63,678 nucleotides of DNA, from the NCBI GenBank assembly GCA_022799755.1, contig JAAWOU010000007.1:1-63678 (forward strand). Reading direction: 5' to 3'. The stretch's first letter is position 1; each line of letters starts with the position of its first letter. Origin of the DNA: Lachnospiraceae bacterium (GTDB lineage: Bacteria; Bacillota; Clostridia; Lachnospirales; Lachnospiraceae). Shown piece by piece: positions 35,860 to 43,118 of the stretch. The notes beneath the pieces were generated by a model. That model did no database searches. It had not been told where the DNA came from and saw nothing but the letters and a program-made list of their open reading frames with translations. The position numbers were made by a program, and so were the translations under genes.

Positions 35860-36053
35860 GAAATCTGCCCCAGAAAAGGGAGGATGCCAGGAGACTTGCG
35901 TCCCCTGGCAATAATTATGAAAAAGTTATTCAGTAAGCTGTGGCTGGCAGTAGCACCCTGCCTCGTTACATTTATTAGTATAAATAACAGAAATGTCTAA
36001 AGAATGATGATAAAAAAAAGATTGCTTGAATGTTCTGTAAACAAAATATGAAC
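35860..36053 (-). ncRNA. Putative small RNA gene, right copy of a paralogous pair (with promoter)
   Basis: Inverted paralogue of 34555-34765. Its control region (36053 down to 35978) aligns with the left copy without gaps over 76 bp to the TATACT box (35978-35983). The RNA has a 5' hairpin GGCAG/CTGCC, GCCACAG, a CAG-loop-CTG mini-hairpin and the identical AATAACTTTTTCATAAT. The 10-bp hairpin GCCAGGGGAC / GTCTCCTGGC has a GCAA loop, then ATCCTCCCTTTT. Relative to the left copy, three stem pairs change on both sides and pairing is kept. It lies 5' of the serine hydrolase gene on the same strand, so a leader RNA is an alternative to a free small RNA. Confidence 0.6.
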
Positions 36054-36078
36054 AGCATCCTCGCTAAAATCCCTCAGC

Positions 36079-36116
36079 AAAAAAGGTCCGCAAGCGAACG
36101 TTCTCGCCTGCGGGCC
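36079..36116 (-). terminator. Terminator after fba
   Basis: GGCCCGCAGGCGA pairs with TCGCTTGCGGACC (one mismatch-tolerant G-U position each side) followed by TTTTTT on the minus strand. It separates fba from the right RNA element. Confidence 0.9.
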
Positions 36117-36148
36117 CGGAAATTCCTAATCTGCGAACTTTATGTTTC

Positions 36149-37012
36149 TCACGCCTTGCCCACGGATCCGAACAGCTCCATCTTCTCCTTGACGGTGGCC
36201 TTGATGGCCTCGGCGCCGGGAGCCAGAAGCTTTCTGGGGTCAAAGCCCTTGCCCTGCTGATCCTTGCCCTCCTCGATGTACTTGCGGGTAGCTGCGGCAA
36301 AGGAAAGCTGGCACTCCGTGTTTACGTTAATCTTAGCCACGCCCAGGCTGATGGCTTTCTTGATCATGTCTGCGGGGATGCCTGTGCCGCCGTGGAGCAC
36401 CAGAGGAAGCTCGCCGGTGAGCTGCTGAACCGCATCCAGGGTCTCAAAGCTCAGTCCCTGCCAGTTCTCGGGATATTTGCCATGGATATTGCCGATGCCG
36501 GCTGCCAGGAAGTCCACGCCCAGGTCTGCGATGGCCTTGCACTCCTTGGGATCCGCGCACTCGCCCATGCCTACTACTCCGTCTTCCTCTCCGCCGATGG
36601 AGCCGACCTCCGCCTCGATGGAGATGCCCTTGCCGTGAGCGGCAGCTACCAGCTCCGTGGTCTTGGCTACGTTCTCGTCGATGGGATAGTGGGATCCGTC
36701 GAACATAACGGATGAGAAGCCGGCCTCGATGCACTTATAGCAGTGCTCATAGGAGCCGTGATCCAGATGCAGCGCTACGGGCACATCGATGTCCAGATCC
36801 TTTAACAGGCCGTTCACCATGCCTACGACCACGTCATAGCCGCCCATGTACTTGCCGGCGCCCTCGGACACACCCAGGATCACAGGGGACTTGCACTCCT
36901 TTGCGGTCAGCAGGATGGACTTGGTCCACTCCAGGTTGTTGATGTTGAACTGTCCTACTGCATAGTGGCCTGCTTTGGCCTTCTTCAGCATCTCTGTTGC
37001 AGAAACTAACAT
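36149..37012 (-). CDS. fba: Class II fructose-bisphosphate aldolase
   Basis: This 287-residue zinc-dependent aldolase interconverts fructose 1,6-bisphosphate with glyceraldehyde 3-phosphate and dihydroxyacetone phosphate. Metal and substrate residues are visible in VALHLDHGS, the SIEAEVGSIGGEEDGV loop, AAGIGNIHGKYP and PLVLHGGTGIPADMIKKA. Tagatose-bisphosphate aldolase is a close relative, but the length and the general role favour FBA. GGAGG precedes the ATG. It is a single-gene unit closed by a terminator. The preceding gap 37013-37086 is short and empty. Confidence 0.92.
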   Translation of the reverse strand: MLVSATEMLKKAKAGHYAVGQFNINNLEWTKSILLTAKECKSPVILGVSEGAGKYMGGYDVVVGMVNGLLKDLDIDVPVALHLDHGSYEHCYKCIEAGFSSVMFDGSHYPIDENVAKTTELVAAAHGKGISIEAEVGSIGGEEDGVVGMGECADPKECKAIADLGVDFLAAGIGNIHGKYPENWQGLSFETLDAVQQLTGELPLVLHGGTGIPADMIKKAISLGVAKINVNTECQLSFAAATRKYIEEGKDQQGKGFDPRKLLAPGAEAIKATVKEKMELFGSVGKA

Positions 37013-37086
37013 AATTCTTTACCTCCGTTTTTTAATTTATGACTATTGCCAGGCTTGTGGCGCCATGAGCATTAGTTTTATCTTAT

Positions 37087-37998
37087 CTATTCCGGAAACG
37101 GCTTTACTCTGATGTCCATTCCCTTACATACATTCCGTATGGTTACCTTTGTATGGCTGCCGCCGTTTTCGCCGTCCAAAGTCCACGCCACGGGCTCTCT
37201 TGATTCCAGCGTCAGCTCCGCGGTGCGGAAGCAGTGCATGGCATTGGTATCTATGTCGCGGTTCAGCAGGGATATCATGATATTGCTCAGCTCTATGGCA
37301 TTGCGCGGCATCTTGATCAGCGTCACCTCAAACAAGCCATCGTCCAGCTTTACGTTTTTACCCGTTATATTCTTAAAGCCTCCCACCGAAAAGGAATTCG
37401 TTATCATGCCGAAGATGAAATCATCCTCCAGCTCTCCTCCCTCCCAGCTGACTTTCACATGGGAAGAGTGTATGCCGGACAGGCTCTTCACGCCCTCCAG
37501 CAGATAGGCCATATGCCCCAGCACATTCTTCTTTTCCTGCTCGGTCTCATAGGATACATCCGTGAAGAGGCCAAAGGCGGCAATGTAGACAAACACATCT
37601 CTCACATCGTCGTACTGGAAAGTGCCGATGTCGCACTGAAACTCTCTGCCCCGCACCGCCGTCCGGGCAGCCCGCACCATATTTTTCGGCAGCGAGATGC
37701 TGCCTCCGAAGTCATTGGTGCTCCCGGCCGGGATATAGCCGATGGTCGTGCGGAAGCCGCTCTGGATCATTCCTGTCACCACCTCGTCCAGGGTGCCGTC
37801 TCCGCCGCTGCATACCACCAGATCATAGTCCCTGTCCCGTCCGGCCACAGCGGCTCTTGCATCGTCTTTCTTTTGTGTGGGTATGATCGTGATCTCATAC
37901 CTCTCCTGTGCAAAGACATCCAGAATATCGGCCAGCTTATTTCTGATCTGCGCCTTGCCGGCCCTGGGATTGTATACAAAAAGCAGCTTCCCGGGCAT
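37087..37998 (-). CDS. Diacylglycerol kinase family lipid kinase
   Basis: This 303-residue protein has the DAGK catalytic domain: FVYNPRAGKAQIRNKL at the start, VVCSGGDGTLDEVVTGM as the GGDGT nucleotide motif, and PAGSTNDFGGSI. The YegS/DgkB-like family phosphorylates diacylglycerol or related lipids in the cytoplasmic leaflet, often recycling diacylglycerol from lipoteichoic acid synthesis. It follows the Crh-like HPr gene by only 5 bp, so it belongs to the whiA transcript. GGCGAGGAATAG precedes the ATG. Confidence 0.9.
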   Translation of the reverse strand: MPGKLLFVYNPRAGKAQIRNKLADILDVFAQERYEITIIPTQKKDDARAAVAGRDRDYDLVVCSGGDGTLDEVVTGMIQSGFRTTIGYIPAGSTNDFGGSISLPKNMVRAARTAVRGREFQCDIGTFQYDDVRDVFVYIAAFGLFTDVSYETEQEKKNVLGHMAYLLEGVKSLSGIHSSHVKVSWEGGELEDDFIFGMITNSFSVGGFKNITGKNVKLDDGLFEVTLIKMPRNAIELSNIMISLLNRDIDTNAMHCFRTAELTLESREPVAWTLDGENGGSHTKVTIRNVCKGMDIRVKPFPE

Positions 37999-38003
37999 TG
38001 TCT

Positions 38004-38261
38004 CTATTCCTCGCCGGTCAAAAATCCGGTAATTCCTTCCAGCGCGGTCTCCTCGTCGGCGCCCTCTGCGGAGACCTCCAGATTCTCGCTCAAATCCATT
38101 CCCAGAGTCATCATTCCCATGATGCTCTTGGCATTCACTCTCTTGTCGCCGGACTGGATGTAGATGGAACTTTCATACTTGCTGGCTCTCTGCACCAGCA
38201 TGGCAATATTCCTGGCCATCTGCTCCCCTTCCAGATTAATGCTGACACTTTTCCTTTTCAT
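38004..38261 (-). CDS. HPr-like protein lacking the active-site His (Crh-like)
   Basis: This 85-residue HPr-fold protein aligns well with HPr (LVQRASKYESSIYI, VNAKSIMGMMTLG). Position 15, the histidine phosphorylated by enzyme I, is Met here, in EGEQMAR; Arg17 is kept. Ser46, the HPr kinase target, is intact in KSIMG. So it cannot carry phosphate for sugar uptake but can be serine-phosphorylated, like Crh in Bacillus, which acts as a CcpA corepressor. The kinase gene hprK lies 3.7 kb away in the same cluster. AGGAGG precedes the ATG. It follows whiA by 38 bp. Confidence 0.88.
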   Translation of the reverse strand: MKRKSVSINLEGEQMARNIAMLVQRASKYESSIYIQSGDKRVNAKSIMGMMTLGMDLSENLEVSAEGADEETALEGITGFLTGEE

Positions 38262-38299
38262 TAAATCCTCCTCCTGGTTCTAGTCCGTTTCTCGGTTTC

Positions 38300-39163
38300 T
38301 TAATGCTTTGCTTTCTCCGCCAGCTCACTGAGCCTGCGGAGTCTATGGTTTACTCCGGACTTCCCCAGCGGCGGATGAAAATACTCCCCCAACTCCTTTA
38401 AAGGAGCATCCGGATATTCCAATCGTATCTCAGCCATCTCCCGCAATGGTTCCGGCAGGTTCTGGAAGCCGTAGTACATTCTCAGGTACTCGATGTCCTC
38501 CACCTGTCTGGCCGCGGCGCTGACGGTCTTGGCTATATTGGCCGTCTCACAGTTCACGCGCCGGTTCACGGAATTGCGCATCTCTTTCAGGATTCTCATA
38601 TTCTCCAGATTCATCAAAGACACCGGAGCCTCGCAGACATTCAGCAGATCCGCAATGCCCGAGCCCTCTTTCAGATACACCACATGATATTTCTTCCGGA
38701 GAATGATCCTGGCCTCAATCTCAAAGCTCTTGATCAGATCCCGCAGCAGCCGGGCCTTAGCCTCCTCCGTACAGTCGAATTCCAGATGATATCCTTTCGC
38801 AGGATCGCTCATGGAACCCACTGCCAGAAAAGCGCCCCGCAGGAAAGCCCTCTTACAGCAAAAGCTCTTGATCAGCAGGGGATCCACCGGCTGTCCCGGC
38901 CCTCCGATCTTGGTGAGGATCACCTGCATTTCCTGTTTGCTCAAAGCTTTGTCCGTATCTATATTATATGTTTTTTTTAACAATGTAAAGCCTTTTCTGA
39001 GCACAGCCTCATTTTCTGTCTGAAAACCCAGGGTAAAACCGGATTCGTTTTGCCCGTATTCCCCGCAGAAGCTCATGAGGGCCGCCAGTTCCGCTATCTG
39101 GCAATGCCTGGCCGAATTGATCCGCTTTGCCAGTTCTTTCTTCACTTCGCTTGAAAACGACAT
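38300..39163 (-). CDS. whiA: DNA-binding protein WhiA
   Basis: This 287-residue protein has an N-terminal LAGLIDADG-like domain without nuclease residues (SFSSEVKKELAKRINSARHC) and a C-terminal helix-turn-helix (PDAPLKELGEYFHPPLGKSG). WhiA acts in cell division and chromosome segregation in Firmicutes and in sporulation in actinomycetes. It follows rapZ by 8 bp and precedes the Crh-like gene, the usual order except that yvcK is absent between rapZ and whiA. GGAGGGC precedes the ATG. Confidence 0.94.
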   Translation of the reverse strand: MSFSSEVKKELAKRINSARHCQIAELAALMSFCGEYGQNESGFTLGFQTENEAVLRKGFTLLKKTYNIDTDKALSKQEMQVILTKIGGPGQPVDPLLIKSFCCKRAFLRGAFLAVGSMSDPAKGYHLEFDCTEEAKARLLRDLIKSFEIEARIILRKKYHVVYLKEGSGIADLLNVCEAPVSLMNLENMRILKEMRNSVNRRVNCETANIAKTVSAAARQVEDIEYLRMYYGFQNLPEPLREMAEIRLEYPDAPLKELGEYFHPPLGKSGVNHRLRRLSELAEKAKH

Positions 39164-39171
39164 ATGCCCTC

Positions 39172-40038
39172 CTATTTTCCCTGTTGGCTTATGTCCCTGT
39201 GGTACAGCTTACAGCCGTACTTCCCCTTGTCTTTCATACGCTTGTACAATTCACCCGCCAGGGTGACGCTGCGATGTTTCCCTCCTGTGCAGCCGATGGC
39301 CACCACCAGGCGGTTCTTTCCCTCTTTCACGTAATTTGGTATCAGGAACTGTATCATATCCGTCAGCTTCTCCAGGAAGACCCCCGCCTCCCCAAAGCTC
39401 AGGACATACTCCTGGACCTCTTTGTCATTGCCTGTTTTGCACTTCAGCTCGTCTATATAGAACGGATTCGGCAGAAAACGCACATCCAGCACCAGATCCG
39501 CATCCGCGGGAATCCCGTGCTTGAATCCAAATGACATGACTGTCACCATGAGGCTGTTGTACCCCTCGTTTTCCACAAATATCCGGTTCAGCTCCTCCTT
39601 GAGCTCCCTTGTCAGCAGATTGGAGGTGTCAATTACATAATCGGCATGATGCCTGATATTCTCAAGTACCCTGCGCTCGATTCTGACGCCGTCCTCCACA
39701 CGCTTGTCCAGGGCAAGCGGATGGACGCGCCTGGTCTCCTTGTACCGCTTGATCAAAACACCCTCGTCTGCGTCCATAAACAGGATTTCCAGCTTGCAGC
39801 CGGCTGCCTTAAGCCTCTCCAGGGTCTTTGTGGCGTCCACAAAATTCTGGTCCGAGCGCACGTCCAGCCCCAGAGCCACCTTGTTCACCTCGCTGCCCGG
39901 CATGGAGACCAGCTCCGCAAATTTTTCCACCAGTGAAACCGGAAGGTTGTCCACGCAGTAAAAACCCGCGTCCTCCAGCATCTTCAGGGCGGTGCTCTTC
40001 CCGCCCCCGCTCATCCCCGTGACTACTACAAACCTCAT
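39172..40038 (-). CDS. rapZ: RNase adapter / nucleotide-binding protein RapZ (YvcJ)
   Basis: This 288-residue P-loop protein has Walker A GMSGGGKSTALKML at residues 8-21 and the RapZ C-terminal block AIGCTGGKHRSVTLAGELY. In E. coli RapZ guides RNase E to GlmZ in amino sugar control; in Bacillus, YvcJ hydrolyses nucleotides and affects competence. The exact role in Clostridia is less clear. It lies between murB and whiA, a conserved position in Firmicutes. TGAGGAC precedes the ATG. Confidence 0.93.
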   Translation of the reverse strand: MRFVVVTGMSGGGKSTALKMLEDAGFYCVDNLPVSLVEKFAELVSMPGSEVNKVALGLDVRSDQNFVDATKTLERLKAAGCKLEILFMDADEGVLIKRYKETRRVHPLALDKRVEDGVRIERRVLENIRHHADYVIDTSNLLTRELKEELNRIFVENEGYNSLMVTVMSFGFKHGIPADADLVLDVRFLPNPFYIDELKCKTGNDKEVQEYVLSFGEAGVFLEKLTDMIQFLIPNYVKEGKNRLVVAIGCTGGKHRSVTLAGELYKRMKDKGKYGCKLYHRDISQQGK

Positions 40039-40077
40039 AACGTCCTCACCATTTTGTACTTACGGCCCTATACGATT

Positions 40078-40986
40078 TTATCCTAAAAATACCACTTCCG
40101 GCTCCAGGTCCACCCGAAACTGCTCTTTCACCCGCTCTTGTATCTCGCTTATAAGCTTTTTCACGTCCTGGGACGTGGCGCTCCCGGTGTTTATCACGAA
40201 GCCGCAGTGCTTTTCCGACACCCGCGCTCCCCCCGTCTGGTACCCGGCAAAGCCTGCCTCCATGATCAGTTTCCCTGCAAAGTGCCCCTCCGGCCGCTTG
40301 AAAGTGCTGCCTGCGCTGGGGTATTCCAGCGGCTGCTTCTCCCTGCGCCTTTGCGCCAGCTCCTCCATCTTCGCCCGGATGGCCTCCCTGTCGCCGCGTT
40401 CCAGGCGGAAAGTGACCTCTGTCACCGTAAAGGCGCTGCCACGGATGACGCTGTGGCGATAGGCAAACTCCATGGTGTCATTGTCCAGTTCCATGAGCTC
40501 GCCCTCTCTGCTCACCACGCAGACCTGGCTCACCACCTGGCTCATCTCTCCCCCGTAGGCACCGGCGTTCATCACCACGCCGCCGCCCACGGTGCCGGGA
40601 ATCCCCGCCGCGAACTCAAATCCTGTCAGCCCGTGTTCCAGGGCGGCGTTCGCCACCTGTCTCAAGGTGGCCCCTGCCTTTGCGATGATATGGCATCCCT
40701 GTATGGTAATCTGACTCATCTTTTGTCCTATCTGCAGGACTACGCCCTTATAGCCGGCGTCGTCCACCAGCAGATTGCTTCCGTTTCCCAGCACAAAAAA
40801 CGGTACGCCCGCCAGCCCCAGATACCGCCGCACTTTCCTAAGCTGTTCCTCGTTCTCCAACTGCACAAAGCAATCGGCAGGTCCTCCTATCCGAAAGGTA
40901 GTGTGGCCTGCCATTGGCTCCTGCAGATGGATGTTGTCCCGGGGCACGTATCTCTGTAATGCTTCAACCACTGCTCCACTGATCAT
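40078..40986 (-). CDS. murB: UDP-N-acetylmuramate dehydrogenase
   Basis: This 302-residue FAD enzyme reduces UDP-GlcNAc-enolpyruvate to UDP-MurNAc in peptidoglycan synthesis. FAD-binding blocks are NTFRIGG-like (HTTFRIGGPADCFVQL), VLGNGSNLLVDD and AGIPGTVGGGVVMNAGAYG. The catalytic serine and C-terminal motif are in YPSAGSTFKRPEGHFAGKLI. It is type IIb in length, as in other Firmicutes. It is in one transcript with rapZ and whiA. AAGGAAG precedes the ATG. Confidence 0.95.
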   Translation of the reverse strand: MISGAVVEALQRYVPRDNIHLQEPMAGHTTFRIGGPADCFVQLENEEQLRKVRRYLGLAGVPFFVLGNGSNLLVDDAGYKGVVLQIGQKMSQITIQGCHIIAKAGATLRQVANAALEHGLTGFEFAAGIPGTVGGGVVMNAGAYGGEMSQVVSQVCVVSREGELMELDNDTMEFAYRHSVIRGSAFTVTEVTFRLERGDREAIRAKMEELAQRRREKQPLEYPSAGSTFKRPEGHFAGKLIMEAGFAGYQTGGARVSEKHCGFVINTGSATSQDVKKLISEIQERVKEQFRVDLEPEVVFLG

Positions 40987-41006
40987 CTAGATTAACTTCC
41001 TTTTTC

Positions 41007-41954
41007 TTATCCTTTATTGCTCAGGACCAGCGCCGCCGCACCGTATATGCCGGCGTCGTTCCCAAGACGGGCCAGGACGAACTTCGCGCCTCTGCACTGG
41101 GGGAATGCATGCTTCTGAAAGACCGGCTCCACAAAAGTCAGCAGTATCTCCCCGGCTTTGGACACGCCGCCGCCGATGACAAACACCTCCGGATTCACCA
41201 CCGCAGACACGATGGCAAGGCCCTTGCCCAGATAGTCTCCGAAGCGCTCCGCGATCTCCACGGCCACTTCGTCCCCCTCTTTCACCGCGTCGAACACGGC
41301 TTTGGCTGTAATCTCTCCCTGGCGCAGCGCGCTGGGCTTCCCGTCCTCCGCCAGACGGCGCTTCGCAAGGCGCACTATGCCCGTGGCAGAGGCGTACTGT
41401 TCCAGACATCCCTTGTTCCCGCAGTTACAGGACTCGCTCTCCTCGTCCTGGAGATGCAGATGGCCGATTTCCCCGCCGGCGCCGGTGGACCCTGCCAGAA
41501 GTCTTCCGTCCACGATAATACCGCCGCCCACGCCGGTGCCCAGAGTCACGGCCACCATGTTCTCGTATCCTCTGCCGCCGCCCTGCCACATCTCGCCGAA
41601 AGCAGCAATGTTGGCGTCGTTGGCAGCCTTTACCGGTACCTTAATATATGCCTGAAGGGCTTTCGGTATGTCAAGAGAATCCCAGCCCAGATTTACGGCG
41701 CGGCCCACCAGCAGTCCGTTGCGGTCCACGGGCCCCGGCACGCCGATGCCGATTCCGGCCACATCCGCCTCTTTTACGCCCTTTTCCTCCATTTTGTCCA
41801 GAATGCTTTTTGCCACATCCGGCAGAATGGCAGCGCCCTGGTTCTCGGTGACAGTGGGAATCTCCCATTTGTCCAGAAGCGCTCCCTCCGCGTCAAACAG
41901 GCCCAGCTTTACGGTCGTCCCTCCTACGTCCACTCCGAATGCATACTTACTCAT
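41007..41954 (-). CDS. glk: ROK family glucokinase
   Basis: This 315-residue ROK sugar kinase has the ATP-binding GVDVGGTTVKLG near the start, DANIAAFGEMWQGGGRGYEN with the catalytic Asp region, GTGVGGGIIVDG, and the ROK zinc motif CNCGNKGCLEQYAS. It phosphorylates glucose with ATP. The ATG at 41954 stands about nine bases behind AAAGG; a TTG nine bases upstream is less likely. It lies between hprK and murB, which places it in a carbon-control cluster. Confidence 0.9.
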   Translation of the reverse strand: MSKYAFGVDVGGTTVKLGLFDAEGALLDKWEIPTVTENQGAAILPDVAKSILDKMEEKGVKEADVAGIGIGVPGPVDRNGLLVGRAVNLGWDSLDIPKALQAYIKVPVKAANDANIAAFGEMWQGGGRGYENMVAVTLGTGVGGGIIVDGRLLAGSTGAGGEIGHLHLQDEESESCNCGNKGCLEQYASATGIVRLAKRRLAEDGKPSALRQGEITAKAVFDAVKEGDEVAVEIAERFGDYLGKGLAIVSAVVNPEVFVIGGGVSKAGEILLTFVEPVFQKHAFPQCRGAKFVLARLGNDAGIYGAAALVLSNKG

Positions 41955-41985
41955 ACGTTTCAATCCTTTCTATAGTATCGTATCT

Positions 41986-42927
41986 CTACCAGCTCTCCTC
42001 GTCTCTGCTCCTGGAAAAAGAGTTCTGTACCCGGGTATAGAGCTCCTGGGCCGCGTTATACCCCATCTTTTTCTGGCGGTGGTTGACGGCGGCCGACTCG
42101 CAGATCACCGCAAGATTGCGCCCCGGCCGGATGGGAATATTGTAGCACACCACCTTGTTGCCCAGGTATTCCGTATAATTTTCTTCCAGTCCCAGTCTGT
42201 CATACTCCTTGTCCCTGTCCCAATCCTCCAGCCGGATTACAAGGTCGATATTCTGCGTGTCCATGACGGAGGATGCGCCGAACAGCGCTTTCACGTCCAC
42301 CACGCCGATACCCCGCAGCTCGATCAGATGCTTGAGCATATCGGGGGCAGAGCCCACCAAGGTGTCGTCGCTGACTTTCCGGATCTCCACCACGTCGTCC
42401 GTAATCAGGCGGTGGCCTCTGCGGATCAGCTCCAGCGCAGCCTCGGACTTTCCGATGCCGCTCTCGCCGGTGATCAGCAGTCCCTCCCCATAGACGTCCA
42501 CCAGCACACCGTGGACCGAGATGCAGGGGGCCAGCTTTACGTTCAGCCACCTGATGGACTCGGCCATGAAGATGGAAGTGGTCTTCTTGGAAGACAAGAT
42601 CGGTATCCTATGGGCCAGAGCCGCCTGCATAAAGACAGCGTCCGGCTTCAGCTCCCTGCAGAACACCACAGCCGACACGTCGTACTCCATAAACTCGTTG
42701 TAGATCTCCCGCTTTCTTTCATCGGGAAGGCTTTCCATATAGTTGAATTCCACGAAGCCTATGATCTGCAGCCTGGTGGCGTCAAAATGCTCGAAATAGC
42801 CTGTCAGCTGCAGCGCGGGGCGGTTGATCTCAGGCTGAGTGAGCCGGATTTCCGACACATCGATTTCCGGCGTAAGGTTCTCCAGTTTCATCTTTTCAAT
42901 AAGGCGGGTCAGTCGGACACTTTCCAT
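41986..42927 (-). CDS. hprK: HPr kinase/phosphorylase
   Basis: This 313-residue bifunctional enzyme phosphorylates Ser46 of HPr/Crh when glycolytic intermediates are high, and removes the phosphate when they are low. The Walker A motif GESGIGKSEAALELI and the HprK signature region (PIRPGRNLAVICESAAVNHR, with IRLEDWDRDKEYDRLGL before it) are intact. Substrate candidates include the Crh-like protein at 38004-38261. AAGGAG precedes the ATG. It lies upstream of the glucokinase on the same strand. Confidence 0.95.
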   Translation of the reverse strand: MESVRLTRLIEKMKLENLTPEIDVSEIRLTQPEINRPALQLTGYFEHFDATRLQIIGFVEFNYMESLPDERKREIYNEFMEYDVSAVVFCRELKPDAVFMQAALAHRIPILSSKKTTSIFMAESIRWLNVKLAPCISVHGVLVDVYGEGLLITGESGIGKSEAALELIRRGHRLITDDVVEIRKVSDDTLVGSAPDMLKHLIELRGIGVVDVKALFGASSVMDTQNIDLVIRLEDWDRDKEYDRLGLEENYTEYLGNKVVCYNIPIRPGRNLAVICESAAVNHRQKKMGYNAAQELYTRVQNSFSRSRDEESW

Positions 42928-43024
42928 GGTTTGCTCCTTACGTTATTTTACTTGATTGTAACACATGAAAATCATAATGTGAAGAGTTTCCCAAAGAAAA
43001 ACAAAAGAAATGGCAGACCGTGGG

Positions 43025-43099
43025 TACTGTTCACGGGTAGTTCCGCGAAGTGTTTTCGTGCGCATTATGTTGCTGTGAGCGGCGAAACCGTGAACAGTA
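43025..43099. repeat. Long imperfect palindrome between uvrC and hprK
   Basis: TACTGTTCACGG (43025-43036) is exactly inverted as CCGTGAACAGTA (43088-43099), with a partly self-complementary interior (TTCCGC against GCGGCGAA). The total is about 75 bp of hairpin-forming, non-coding DNA in the 42928-43118 gap. It resembles an interspersed palindromic repeat or the remnant of a miniature element; no second copy is in the window. Confidence 0.6.
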
Positions 43100-43118
43100 A
43101 CAGGCCGTGGACGGCAGC

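Noticed and set aside
35884..36000. 38-codon frame on the plus strand across the right RNA copy, containing MKKLFSKLWLAVAPCLV, like a small membrane or signalling peptide
   Set aside because: The equivalent in the left copy is frame-shifted and stopped (MKKLFSKQ then stop). The only ribosome-like site abuts the first ATG. The conserved G-U pair, GCAA loop and TATACT box all favour the other strand. It remains a weak alternative.
34555..36053. Composite transposon or insertion with terminal inverted repeats
   Set aside because: There is no transposase, no target duplication seen, and the repeats differ by compensatory changes and 5' end remodelling, which fits RNA paralogues better than transposon ends.
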